Of a stretch of DNA of 6,979 bases, positions 6,637 through 6,979 are shown piece after piece. The position numbers and the translations under genes are program-made. Numbering within the stretch: position 1 is the first letter of the stretch; every line of letters starts with the position of its first letter. Below the pieces are notes generated by a model that was not told where the DNA came from, made no database searches, and saw only the letters and a program-made list of their open reading frames with translations. The DNA is from Lachnospiraceae bacterium UBA7110 (GTDB lineage Bacteria > Bacillota > Clostridia > Lachnospirales > Lachnospiraceae), in contig DKYC01000099.1 in the NCBI GenBank assembly GCA_002492295.1, positions 398 through 7,376 on the forward strand. Direction: 5' to 3'.

Positions 6637-6979
6637 TTATTCTTCTACCTCGATACCCATAGATCTTGCCGTACCCGCAATCATGCTCATGGCAGCCTCA
6701 ACGCTTGCCGCATTTAAATCAGGCATCTTTAACTCGGCAATCTCCCGTACCTTAGCCTTCGAAATTTTTGCAACCTTTGTCTTGTTCGGCGCTGCCGATG
6801 CAGTTTTTAAATTACAAGCCTTCTTTAATAAAACTGCTGCAGGCGGAGTCTTTGTGATAAAGCTAAAGCTTCTATCTGCATATACCGTAATTACGACAGG
6901 GATAATCAAATCCCCCTGGTCTGCCGTTCTCGCGTTAAACTGTTTTGTGAACTCTACAATGTTTACACCGTGCTGTCCA
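6637..6979 (-). CDS. rplK: 50S ribosomal protein L11 (5' end beyond window)
   Basis: L11 binds the GTPase-associated region of 23S rRNA (helices 43-44) beside L10 and is the target region of thiostrepton; in many bacteria it is needed for RelA/Rel activation. The window holds 113 C-terminal residues plus one base of the preceding codon, and about 28 N-terminal residues lie off the right edge. GQHGVNIVEFTKQFNARTA is the end of the N-terminal domain, and FITKTPPAAVLLKKA and EIAELKMPDLNAASVEAA are the conserved C-terminal rRNA-binding blocks. The reading frame stays open to the edge, so this is a cut gene and not a short one starting at an internal codon. It is followed by rplA at 64 nt. Confidence 0.98.
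   Translation of the reverse strand, partial: GQHGVNIVEFTKQFNARTADQGDLIIPVVITVYADRSFSFITKTPPAAVLLKKACNLKTASAAPNKTKVAKISKAKVREIAELKMPDLNAASVEAAMSMIAGTARSMGIEVEE

Noticed and set aside
6637..6909. L11 starting at the internal TTG (90 residues)
   Set aside because: The frame continues upstream with conserved L11 sequence (GQHGVNIVEFTKQFNARTA) to the window edge, so the gene is cut by the window and not short.

Overview
This window is part of the ribosomal protein / RNA polymerase (rplKA-rplJL-rpoB) cluster. Every real gene lies on the minus strand, so transcription runs from high to low coordinates. The RpoB start (MEKNRIRPV), the L7/L12 sequence and the moderate base composition suggest a clostridial Firmicute, most likely Lachnospiraceae. 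That placement comes from remembered family resemblance, not from a search.

Layout in transcription order: rplK (L11, its first ~28 codons lie beyond the right edge), rplA (L1), a perfect 10-bp GNRA-loop hairpin, then an unexpected gene for a membrane-anchored CapA-type (PGA_cap, metallophosphatase-like) protein. Next come a strong-looking promoter and an L10-type autoregulatory leader with a kink-turn-like receptor and mutually exclusive antiterminator/terminator stems. These are followed by rplJ (L10), rplL (L7/L12), a stable hairpin read as an attenuator, a candidate internal promoter with a long 5' UTR, and rpoB (RNA polymerase beta), which leaves the window at its left edge after 963 codons.

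How the parts work together: L11, L10 and L7/L12 build the ribosomal stalk that recruits translational GTPases, and L1 forms the mobile stalk at the E site. The L10 leader would let excess L10-L12 complex cut transcription of rplJL. The hairpin after rplL, combined with the promoter upstream of rpoB, would let the cell make far more L12 (several copies per ribosome) than RNA polymerase beta.

The standout is the capA-like gene between rplA and rplJ, where many bacteria go directly from rplA to the L10 leader. It is intact and co-oriented, sits behind a terminator-like hairpin, has a poorly spaced Shine-Dalgarno, and shows no clear promoter of its own. I see no mobile element, CRISPR array, tRNA or rRNA. 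Apart from the placement of the capA-like gene I see no undescribed system; the remaining points are regulatory details of a core operon.
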